DNA of 64,000 nt, from NCBI GenBank assembly GCA_018806915.1, contig JAGKQI010000096.1, positions 1,054,001 through 1,118,000 of the forward strand, written 5' to 3'. Shown here piece after piece: positions 9,873 through 19,823 of the stretch. The notes beneath the pieces were generated by a model. That model was not told where the DNA came from. It was given only the letters and a program-made list of their open reading frames with translations, and did no database searches. Position 1 is the first letter of the stretch. Every line of letters starts with the position of its first letter. This DNA is from Phytophthora colocasiae (taxonomy: Eukaryota; Oomycota; Peronosporomycetes; Peronosporales; Peronosporaceae). A program made the position numbers and the translations under genes.

Positions 9873-10343
9873 ACTGATAGGCCCTGTTGTTGCCCAGGTC
9901 ATCGTCAGGTATAGCAACAAGAGTGCTTTGCGTTAGACTGGGAGGACAAATTGAACGTTTAACTTGGCGAATGCACTCGAATCGCTCGAAAAGCCAGTTC
10001 AGCAAAAAACTCATTAAGCACACGTGTGACTGGTGTTATGTATATCTGTTGGAAGTGTTGCCTTACGCTTCTTCCACTGGTGCATGGCTTGAATGAAGGG
10101 AATAAGAAGTCGACTTCCCTGTGAAACGGAAGAACAGTAAAACCCCAGGAACCGCAGTTCCTGAGGTTTTAGAGTTCAAACAAGCGACAACTTAAGTGGG
10201 AGGAAGCAAACGAATATTAAAACTAATTGAAAACTTGAAACAACCACTTCACTTCTCTGATCAGTCATTGGTCACACGAATCGTCGCGGATCTTTGGTTT
10301 CGCTCTCTCGCACGGTCACAAAGCGACTTCCTCAACCAAGTAC
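9873..10343 (+). other. Sequence between pogo copy 1 and the coiled-coil gene
   Basis: No convincing gene is visible. The stretch includes a short inverted repeat near 10140-10175 (AAACCCCAGGAAC ... GTTCCTGAGGTTT). It is probably upstream and 5' sequence of the coiled-coil gene. Confidence 0.4.
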
Positions 10344-10632
10344 AATGCTCCAACCTTATGGACCATCTCCACCACAAGAGAACCAAGAGGACGCCTCCAC
10401 GGTCCAATGTAGCAACAGTTCTATCAGCGTAATGCAGCGCAATCGAAGTATATCAGCGCGCGACCATCTTCAGCAGCTTTCTGTCCAAGAAGAAGTTCTT
10501 CTTTTCCAGAACACTATGCAGCGCCACGCAATCGATATGCAGCTACAAGAGGCCAAGCGTCGGACCGAAGAACAAGGTGTCGTTCTAGACATGCGCACGC
10601 AACAGTTGTTGAATTACACCCACGAACATGTA

Positions 10633-12533
10633 CCGTAAAAATCAGATTCAGTAAGACAAATTGATTCAGTGCGACAGCCGTAAAAACACCAAGCGGTTGT
10701 GCAGAAAATGGTGACAAAACCATCGCGATGAAGGTTTCACCCCGTCCGAGGAATCTTAACAAATAAAATCAATATTAAGAAAGTAAACTACATGCAAATG
10801 ATCATTGTTTAATCGAATTAAGCATCTTGCACTAACGGTGCATCTGCCACTATGCTAGCCACACGGAAACGCCCGTCTTGATTGCGGGGCCCCGTTGGAA
10901 TCACCCCCGCCCGCGCAAACCCCTTCACGATTGTTTCGGGCTTGACAGCGTTCCAGGCTTCGACAACGAAGCGAGAGATGAGCGCCCGCTTCTCCGATGT
11001 CGAAGCCGGGAATGGATTGTCCAGGTGGTGCTCGAGATACAGTCTCCTATAGAATAGAATTGCGCACCACGTTAAAACTATGCATTATTTCATACCAAAG
11101 TAAACGTACCGAAATGCATCTTTGAATGGCTTCATAACTGCCACGTCCAATGGCTGACACAAGCCCGTGATGCCTGGCGGAACGAATTGCACCTGCGTGC
11201 AACACTGGTCGAGTGCCTCCCTCACTGAGGCCATTTTGTGGACTTTAAGGCTGTCCAAAAGCAGTAGTTGGCAACCTTGAACACTAGGTTTCCAAACCTA
11301 TTTTATCGACAAAGTTCAGTTAAATAAAAAAATCTTTTTAAATAAAACCGCTAAACTTTACCCGTTCAATCCACTCTCTCATCACCACCTCATTGCAAAA
11401 CGCCTTCTTTTGGACTGTATGCTCCGCTCCAGGGGAACCAAACATTGGATTCCAAACCTCCTGGGATACAGGCCCCCCTGGGATACCAGCAAACACGATC
11501 AGCGGGGGCAATTTGATTCCCGTCGCTGATGCAGTAAGAAAAACGGATGCTCTAAAACCGTTGATTTCACTACCTGTAAGTCACAAATGCATAGCAATTA
11601 AAATTTCTCCTCCAAAAGTAACATAATTATAAAAGTACCTTGCTGGACGGGCTTCCAATGAAATCGATTGTTGTCTTTCCGGCCATATCAATGTAAATGG
11701 CTGTTTGGTCCATATTGAACACGGCGGCAAGCTTGGCATCACCACGCTCTGCAGAAAGGATACCGTCTTCCTCTATGACATGTTGAATTGACTGAGCAAA
11801 TACGTTTGCAACGAGCTATTTATCACAGAAAAAGTAAGTTTAGATCGTTAAAACATTAAATTTTAAAATATTACCTCCATGTCTGGGCGCTTCGTTCTAC
11901 CCTTGTGCGTGATCCATCGGATTGACAGGCGATTGCGTTTTAAAAAGCGTTTTAGGAAGGAGATGTTTCCACCCCGAGTGCGCATTTTGAAATGCTCTGG
12001 GTCGTATCGAGCCAACATTAGCAGCAGACACTCCATAGATACACAAAGATATCGATTTTTACGCATTTCTACAATCCAAGTGAGCAATCTAAATAGGAAA
12101 GTTAGTGTCGGGAGCATACACTGCGCAAAAAATAAAACTTACTTTTTCTCCAGCTCAGGGTTTCTGATGTACATGGTTTTTTGGCGAGAGATGTAGTACT
12201 TATTGGGAGCATCCCGTGCGGCCGTTGTAATGACTGATTCTTGACATTTCCAGCGGTACCACGTCGAGCGGTGGACGCCGACAGCTACTGCTGCAGCAGT
12301 CACAGTCGTCGCCCCGCGGTCAAGTGCTTTAAGCTTAACTTTATTCTTGTTTTTTGGACGGCGCATCGTTGAGAATGCGGGAGTGGGGATGGATGGCATC
12401 GAGCCGCCAACGCAGAGTGAATGGTGCTGCGCGATTCAAACTTTTTACTACTCGTAAAAAGCATAGCCTTTTTATGATATTTATATAAGCTGTAGCCTTT
12501 TTACCTCTGTCTCATTGAATCCGATTTTTACGG
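10633..12533 (-). mobile_element. Pogo/Tc1-mariner-type transposon, copy 2, inverted
   Basis: Same family as 7969-9870 in opposite orientation, 1901 bp, flanked by TA at 10631-10632 and 12534-12535. It has one substitution in the left terminal repeat (CCGTAAAAATCAGATTCA) and few others. It interrupts a coding frame at 10632/12534. Confidence 0.93.
10818..12399 (-). pseudogene. Pogo-like DDE transposase, copy 2
   Basis: Mirror image of the 8103-9685 gene with the same exon pattern and the same frame problem between exons 3 and 4. Exon 1 begins at the ATG at 12399. A visible difference is Arg to Trp in the second exon (RLSIRRITHK in copy 1, RLSIRWITHK here). Confidence 0.8.
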
Positions 12534-13353
12534 TAAGTCAAACCCGCAATGAGAGTGAGCGTCGGATGAACGAGAAAATGCTCGAAGGCCTACACGCTTC
12601 GCACTCACAGCTGAATAACGAGCTCCAAGCCAAAACACACTCGATCCAGCAAGAAATACAAGCTCAACTTCGTTTAGAACGTGAGCAACAGCTTGCAGAG
12701 GTCGAACATCGCTTGGCCCTACAGAAAATTGAAGTCCAGCACGCCGCCAACGATACCGAAGACCGGCTAAATACTGTCCTGCAAACTCATCTCGACGGTT
12801 GGGAAAACAAACTTAACAACTCAAAGTCATGGGCTCAACCGTATTTGCGAACGGCAATGGAGGCTCAAAATCGGGAGTTTTGGGTCAAAGATCGAGGTTA
12901 CAGTTGAAGATTGCATCGAGGACCACTTTCAACGCCGGCAAACTGAAATGGCACAGTTAATATCAGCCCAGATTCGTGCTGAGCTGAGGAAGGGGCAATG
13001 TAATCAAGAAAAACGAGCTGATAGTGATAAACCCCCACGGATTCGAGATCGGAAGCAGAGTTCCAGAGCTGTCCGCTCTCGCCCACCTGTCCCCAAAGTA
13101 GCAGTTAAACTATCAAAACTCGATAAAGTCCGAGCTGCAGTGATGCATGCTACGGCTACGCGTACTGGGAATCGTGCGAAAGCTCTCGAGAACACGCTGA
13201 AGGCTAAAAGTAAGTAAAACAAATTGCGGTGACGTATCCAAACACAGTAAGGTAAAACAGATCAGTGCATTGGAAAATATAGTTAAATCAAACGCAGTTC
13301 TTCGACTCGTCTTCGTTGTCCGATACGAAAGGCCCTGTATACTCCATCGAGAA

Positions 13354-15834
13354 TCAGTCTTGTGTCATTTGATGCCACCCAATGCGCTCCATCACTGCCG
13401 GCTCGAGGTTTTCTTTCACGTTACTTGGTACATTGGCTTCAACTTCCGAAGAATGCAGCTGCTTCGGGCATTGGCAAACGTCCACGAACGATCGATTCTG
13501 ATGTAGGAAGCATGCCATATCAATATTCTGAGGGCTAGTTGAAGTCCGCAACGCTGTTACCATTTGCCCACTGTTGCCAAAATCTCTTTCTAATTGCGCA
13601 GATGATACTGGGACTGCAACCACAACCCGAGCCACCAACGGCAGCAGAACGTAGGTCCTGGATGTTTGTTGTCAATGCCAAAACTCCAACACTGTTTCTG
13701 GTCTTGCTGCAGCCGACCGACCAAGTTCAGGAGCGGAACTTGTCATCTGTAACCCGCTGGGATCGTCAAACCATTGTTTCAGTTCGTTGGCAATGAGTCC
13801 GTCGTATTTGTTCCGATGTCGAACAGGCTACACTGGGCGCTGAGCAGGTTGAACCGAAAAGACTGCCATTATGTCTTCGGCAAAAACGTCACGCTGCACT
13901 ACAGGTTCCGGAAGGTCTTCGGATTGTTCAGGGTCTTGCTTACTCGCAACCAAGCGCATTACCGCCTTTAAGCGCTTCATGATGGCGGCTCGAACAGCAG
14001 CAACATGAACAGAAACCCTGTTATCGGGAAGTTTTCCTTCTGTCCGTGCCACCAGTTCGACCACTTCATCCATTGAACCACCAACGTGCTTTACAACCGG
14101 ATGCAGCAACAATTGCATCTCGAAAACGTAAGAACCGCTGGCGAGGTAAGAAGCATCCACGTAACGCTGGAAAAAGTTGTGATAGAAGGTTTTCTGAAGC
14201 AGGCGCCTCGTATTCGACACCAAAGCCGTTAACTAATAAGGCTGGATGTACACGGCGTTTGTGGGGGTAGTGTCATACCGTCGGATGGGTTCATCGAGTG
14301 ACAGGGCTGTCATCCGCACCGTGTACAGAGAAAGTAGTACCTGCACTTGATTAGCATCTTCCGCTTGTGAGCGTTTCGTGACGAGGATGATCGGTGTCAG
14401 TATTGAGAGTAGTTGCACCAATTCTTGACGATGGCCAGCAAGAGGAAATCCGGGTGGAGGACGCTTTCTATCGCGGATGTGTTTGGCGGTCCGTTCGCTG
14501 TACCACGCCTCTAATGCCTCCCACTTATCCAGGACGCATTTCATGGTTCCTGTCATCCCCAAAAAGCGATGGGGCTTAAATCCAACCACTTTGATACCGT
14601 TGCCCTTGCCCAACATGACCATAAGCGACTTTAGCAAGTCAACCATAGACGAGTTTGAGTAGCACGTCTGGGATAACTTGTTCAGTAGCTCAGACATTTC
14701 TGTGTTCTGGGATTTCTGCGTCAGACCACAAGCCATCTTGGTTGCTGCATTAACCATGTGGGGAACACACCACTCCCATTTTAAGCAGATACCTTCCTTT
14801 ACCATCCACTTGACATCAGGACCACTGTCTGTAGTAGCACCGAAAAAGTCGCTCGGTGATAGTCCAGAGTCCTGAAGAATTCCAAAGATCCACCTCTCAA
14901 AAGGCCCTCGAATACCTTGGTCTCGCTCTCCATACATCGGAGAGAAGTGCCTTGTCCCCAGCAAAATCGAGCGCATTCGAAAGTTGACATCAATGAAGTA
15001 AATCCTTAAGCCAAGACACTTGTCGCCACCGTGTTTTGGGCTCCAGAAATCTATGACCATTGTGAGGCAGCCAATCTTACCAACGCGGTTTGCAGCGATG
15101 CACCCTTTAATTTCTTGACGACCAGAAGCATAAAGCTCCACTAATGAATGAGTCACAGTTTGCGAGTTCACGGTTGTCTTGAATTCGTCCTTTGTGACCA
15201 CTTCCTTCAGAATGATCGACCCCTCGTACTCGCCGAAACGAAAAGGCAAGTTGTTGTAGATAATGCGAACAGTCTCTAAAAGCAAGCACAAACGGTTTGC
15301 ATCATCTCGACACAGGGCAGATGCTAAAATCCTGTCCACTTCTTCCTCACGGTTGTGTTTGCGAGTGGTTTGTAGGGCGGTTTTGTCAGACTGGATCTGG
15401 TGCGTCTCCCACAAGTGCTTTGTGGCATTTGTCGTTTTTCCACCGTGGAAAGGTAGAAAAGTCACTTCCTGGCGGCAAGCGTCACTTGCCAAACAAATCC
15501 ATCCCGTCCCAACAGCTCCACGAATGGAACATCTAACGCGAACCCCATATTTAAACGTAATGGAGCGGTGGTTGCGAGGAAGTGGGAGCGGAGTACAGGT
15601 CGGAGTTGGACGAAAACCGATGACCGCTTCTCGAACGCACGCTGGGATTTTGGCAGCGTCATTTGCATCGTACAGCAGGGCCGCATCTGGAGGCCATGCA
15701 CCCAGCTCGATCTCTGCAGTTTCTCGATGATGTCCTCGGGTTGATGATTGGTCCGGTCGGGCATCAGTATTCGACACGTAGCCACTAGGAAGTCTTGTAC
15801 GCTGGAATGCCGATGGTGCTAGCTCTTCACGCAT
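13354..15834 (-). pseudogene. hAT-superfamily transposase
   Basis: I take the ATG at 15834 (MREELAPSAF). A BED-type zinc finger (WICLASDAC ... TKHLWETHQ) lies near 15440-15530. The RNase-H-like core follows: MVIDFWSPKHGGDKC, TTDSGPDVKWMV and CVPHMVNAATK. After a stop at 14233 the protein continues in other frames: 13828-14223 (MQLLLHPVVKHVGG), about 13690-13827 (LEFWH followed by TGA) and 13354-13638 (VPVSSAQLERDFGNSG, the hAT dimerisation block). At least three frame breaks or stops make it a pseudogene. I could not find terminal inverted repeats or the 8-bp duplication. Confidence 0.82.
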
Positions 15835-15849
15835 CGATTGCACTGCCAA

Positions 15850-16513
15850 TGCCCCCCGGATGATGTTCCAGGAATCTCACTGGAATGACCGCGTTGAAGG
15901 TGTCCGGAATCGGATGTCTGCCGCCGGTCCATTCTGCACCGTTATTCTGCGAGGAAGAGGGGGTTCTTGGTCGATTCAGCTGTGAGCTAGACTGCTAAAG
16001 GTGCTGGAAGGTCGCTACGACACGTAACGGCGTATCCACCGCGATCCGCCTATTGGAAGCTTGCAAAATGAAGGAAAAAACGCTCTACACTTCGTTTACT
16101 TTCTTATTTTGCAATAGTATTGAAGCGAACTGAAAATAACTGTAACTGGAGTTCAAACTTTCGCGCGCCCTCTCGAAGAAGTGGGAATACCGTTACATTG
16201 ACTTCCTATCCTGAAAATTCATTCAAGCCATGCACTGGTGCGAGGGACCAAAACTGTCGTGCGACGCGAATTGATTGGCTAAAATTTACAGTTGTAGTAG
16301 CCATGTGTGTTACACATATATATTTTAACTGTTAAACACACAGTGTGTACAGTAGCCCCCAAAAGTCTGTACCATGGAAGTACATTCAGGGACGGCAGCA
16401 GTACGATGAGGGACGGCAGGCGAGTACAATTGAAGACGATTATAGCAGGGTCCGAAGAGATAAATTTCTTCGCTTCAGCTCTCGCCACAGACCGCAGCAC
16501 TCGGTGACCCACC
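15850..16513. other. Spacer between hAT and Crypton
   Basis: No gene seen. It must contain the 5' end of the hAT element and the 5' end of the Crypton. The motif CACACAGTGTG lies near 16335-16350. Confidence 0.4.
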
Positions 16514-17758
16514 ATGGAGCTTCCGGAAGCCAGTCGCCTGTACCAAGCGGCCATCGCCGCGGACATGTTTGCGGATCAGAGGCTCGAGATTCTTACGCGG
16601 ACGGACTACAACGGTAGCCTTCGTCGATTTGCCGCGTTCTGCATCTCTGAAGGCTATCCTGACCCACTCAAGCAACGGTTCGTGCCGCTCTCAGGAGTCC
16701 ACGCGGCGTACATTCAACAACTAGCGATGGCCAACGCAAGTCAGTGGCCGGCTGAAAAGCCTCGTGCGATCAGCTGGCATTACACAATGCCGCAGATGCT
16801 TGCTGGTGGCCATCCACACGATCGCTGGGTTGTTGACACGGCTGCGGACGGTACTCTTACACCGCGAGGTAATCCCGCCAAGTCTGCCACCATCTTGCAG
16901 ATTCTGGCCGGGTTAAGTAAGGTGAAGAAATGCGAAAGGACCCCCAAGCGCGTCTCCCCGATGTCGCTCTCCATGCTCTCAAAGATGATCGCCTTCCTGG
17001 AGTCGGACCCGATGTTCAACAAGACGATGAGACTGTGGGTTTCGGCGGTATGCTATCTCGCCTTCTACGGAATGTGCTGCATCAACGAAGTACTGCTGAT
17101 GAAGCAGGGAGACATACAACTTGGGCTACGACGCAAGCCTCGCAAGACCGGTTCCGCGATTTGATTTTGCTGCTTCACAATCCGTGACCGCAAGTCCGAC
17201 CATGACCCTTGCTAGTCGAACGTACTCGCTGCATGTTCTCCCGAAGGAAGAGAAGACCGCTGAGGCGCTGACGTATCTGAGCCGATGGCTCCACCACGCG
17301 CAGACGGAGCTACATCACAGACGGAGCAGTGACGACTTCGCATTCCCCTCGCCGACGAAGATTCCTCGTCATGGAGCGAAGCGACAGCGGTACGCCGGGG
17401 ATGGCAGCAGGGTTTCATGTAGCAGGGTTTCATTTGCCAAAATTGGAGTCAAATGGGGTACACCAATGACGGAAAGCAACTTTACGCAAGTTCTCAACAT
17501 CGTCGCTGCGGCTGCTGGAATCAGCAGGAGTGTTCTTGGCGACGAGATCTGGTTTACGTCGCACTGCTTCGTCGGGGGAAGTGCTCAGTACCGGTTCATG
17601 TTTGCTCCTGCACGCTGAAGCTGGTGAAGTGGTGGGCAGAGTGGGCACCGAGTGAGAAGGCGGAGACGGTGACGCGGTACGTTCTCGATGTCATGGAAAT
17701 CATCTTGGAGACTCGCTTGCTCCAGATGCGGACGCATCAGCACTGCGTCGCTGGGTGA
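16514..17758 (+). pseudogene. Crypton tyrosine recombinase, degraded
   Basis: ATG in good context (caccATGGAG). The first frame (16514-17164) has the Crypton N-terminal domain (LEILTRTDYNGSLRRFAAFC) and the box I region FYGMCCINEVLLMKQGDIQLG. Oomycete Cryptons usually have Arg in this box (F-R-I-N-E); here it is Cys. A frameshift leads to 17121-17618, with RTYSLHVLPKEEKTAEALTY and TSHCFVGGSAQYRFMF, where the expected box II H-x-x-R has Val instead of Arg. A further shift at about 17615 leads to LKLVKWWAEWAPSEKAETVTRY in a third frame, whose final Tyr is the probable nucleophile. With two catalytic arginines gone and two frameshifts it is inactive. Cryptons integrate circular DNA without inverted repeats, so element ends cannot be called. 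Confidence 0.82.
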
Positions 17759-18019
17759 TTGGAAGGACGTTGACTACGGACGCACGTACTCCGATGCAGA
17801 CGACGATTCACAGCTCAACCCCACAGCCCCTGATCAAGTTCCCCAAGCATTACATCTGTCGCCCATTGCCGATAGAAAACGGATCAAAACTCTGTCTTCA
17901 TCGTTCGGTAGGCCGCGAGTATGTCCACGCTTAAAGTCCTGTTGTCATGGAGGCATTTACATGTAATCATGACGCTCAATCCGTGTTTACTGAATCCAAA
18001 GATACTGCTGCCTACGTTG

Positions 18020-18240
18020 CTAAATACTGCTTCAAAACCGAAATCATGTGCAGCACCGTGACGCACTGTCTTTGGCAGCATGTGCTAGAGCAGCCAACAA
18101 CATCAATAGAGTATATCGTGAAATTTTGGGCGCGGCTGCCATTAAGGACCATACGTAACGCGGATGATACAAGCATAACCATACAACATTTAATGAAATG
18201 TTGCGAGCGAGCATGCCAGAACGTTAGCAAGAGCGAGTAG
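18020..18240 (-). repeat. Remnant related to the sequence at 27690-27760
   Basis: On the minus strand, from about 18225, GGCATGCTCGCTCGCAAC and its surroundings match the plus strand near 27720. The latter lies inside a repeated gene family of unknown function (copies at 27567, 38936 and 40188), so this is probably a decayed piece of that family or its flank. Confidence 0.35.
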
Positions 18241-18420
18241 GACGTTGTAATACGGACCCAATTCGCAGTTCGTGAGAACTGTTCGTAGTTCGAAGAACTA
18301 TCGTTAGTAGACCACGCGGGCTTCGTGTGATCGTACGACCTTCGAGCGACCTTGGCATTCGAGCAACCGAAATCGGAAAAGAACGGAACCGAAGAATGCC
18401 CGATATAGGGAAGCGGCGGC

Positions 18421-18940
18421 GGGATCCGGTTGATCGGCAAGAAGGGCGATGGCGATGGCGTGAAGGTGACGACCTGAACGCGAAGAAGTCCAAGGAGGGC
18501 GACAAGGTGGAGACCCCATACAATGGCAAAGGAAAATTTTACCCGGGCGTGACATCGTGCTGCCGCCTGAACGGCACGTACGATGTCGACTTCGACGATG
18601 GCGAGAAGGGGAAGGATGTAGCGGCTGTACGGATCCGGTTGATCGGCAAGAAGGGCGTCCTGGTGCTCCCGCCTGAACGGCACGTACGATGTCGACTTCG
18701 ACGACCTGAAGTCCAAGGAGCACGTACGACGTTGAATTCGACGATGGCGAGAAGGGGAAGGATGTAGCGGCTGTACGGATCCGGTTGATCGGCTAAAAGG
18801 GCGACGGCGACGACCTGAAGTCCAAGGAGGGAGATAAGGTGGAGACCCCGTACAATGGCTAGTGCAAATTCTTCCCGTGCTTGACCGCCTGAACGGCACG
18901 TACGACGTTGAATTCGACGCGGTTTGTCGATGGTTTTACC
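18421..18940 (+). pseudogene. Tudor-like repeat gene fragment
   Basis: One intact unit reads EGDKVETPYNGKGKFYPGV, LNGTYDVDFDDGEKGKDVA and IRLIGKKG, the pattern of Tudor-like beta-barrel repeats found in several oomycete proteins that bind methylated ligands. The DNA unit GGATCCGGTTGATCGGC recurs at about 18421, 18631 and 18777, so two or three tandem repeats were present, but later ones have lost frame. It probably derives from a host gene captured by or stranded between transposons. A similar scrap is at about 46860-46990 on the minus strand. Confidence 0.5.
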
Positions 18941-18959
18941 TCTAGGATCGCCACCGACA

Positions 18960-19093
18960 GCACAGCGGGTACGTTGATATCGTTCGCGTTGTTGACGCAG
19001 TCGTTCGGCTCTCGCTTCAGGACTCTCGCGTGCTCTGTAACGTTGGACAGCGCGTTTGTGCCGCTCTCGCTTTTCATCGGCAGTCAACACCAT
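18960..19093 (-). pseudogene. Helitron N-terminal leader remnant
   Basis: ATG at 19093 begins MVLTADEKRERHKRAVQRYR followed by an ARAERLRQQRERYQR block. The same basic pattern opens the Helitron at 38687 (AAQRYR ... ARAERLKKQRE) and the one at 42662 (LAVQRNR ... ASAERLHRQRE). After about 45 residues the frame runs into unrelated and Tudor-like sequence, so only the leader survives. Confidence 0.5.
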
Positions 19094-19262
19094 AACCGGT
19101 TGAGAACAACAACCAGTACAGATAGTGGATGATGATGAATGCCACCCCAGCCGAAGCTGTTCATATCGGTTGTAACTTCAACATCAAGGCCTCGTCCCAG
19201 GTTCTCACGTTCAAGTTCCAACACCGCCGACACCGCACGGATAGGGAAACACGGGGTGCTGT

Positions 19263-19722
19263 TGTAATGGGTCTACCTAGACCTATTAGATGGCGTACAC
19301 GTGCGCTTACGTGTATGAGGAAGCGTGCAATTAGAATAGATTTAATTTAAGTATACTTATTTAAATAAGTATAATTAAATCAAATATAACTAAATTAAAC
19401 TGCAAAATACCGTAAAATGAGAACTGTTATTGAATTTGGCATAAGCCAATTATGGACCTCCTAAAACTGTTTGTTATCTATTTCTAAAGGGTCTGCCAAC
19501 GTGTGGTTGGCAGAAACTCTGCCCAGTGAGTGGTAGAAATCCGTTACTTTCTACCAATAATATGCACAAATGCACACGAACCACCCAATAATGTGGTTCG
19601 CCCATGTATCCTTTGGTGTGTACAGCACACCAAGGTCTGAGGCCCATTTCCAACCTCTAACAGTTATCCTAACTGTTAGAGTTACAAGTGGTACAATAAC
19701 TTGTACGTGTAACCCCGTTACA
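19263..19722 (-). repeat. Gypsy 3' LTR
   Basis: Runs TGTAATGGG ... CCCCGTTACA on the plus strand, with TG/CA ends. It contains several inverted repeats, the longest a 12-bp stem (CTCTAACAGTTA, loop TCC) at 19655-19681. One stem near 19685-19705 is broken here but intact in the other LTR. Confidence 0.93.
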
Positions 19723-19823
19723 CCATCCCCCCGTTAAGATTCGACGTATCGGTCTCGATACGTCAATCAACAGAACTTGACAAGACCGTCAAGTTTCCAA
19801 GAGAAATCCGAGTTCATTTCGCA

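Larger units (their letters stand above)
10344..13217 (+). pseudogene. Coiled-coil protein gene split by pogo copy 2
   Basis: Starts MLQPYGPSPPQENQ. The frame runs to HEHV at 10632, where the pogo element begins, and resumes at 12534 with SQTRNESERRMNEKM if the element and one TA are ignored; phase is kept exactly. The product is rich in Q, E, R and L heptads (SIQQEIQAQLRLEREQQLAE ...), predicting a long coiled coil. Near 12885 a frameshift leads to a second frame (SKIEVTVEDCIEDHFQRRQ ... ending LENTLKAKSK at 13217) with a basic C-terminus. I do not recognise the family; it could be a gag-like or structural protein of another element or an ordinary host gene. Confidence 0.55.

Noticed and set aside
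18012..18899. Long minus-strand ORF over the Tudor-like region
   Set aside because: Its Ser/Arg/Pro-rich product is the reverse frame of the repeated unit. The plus strand has the recognisable domain.
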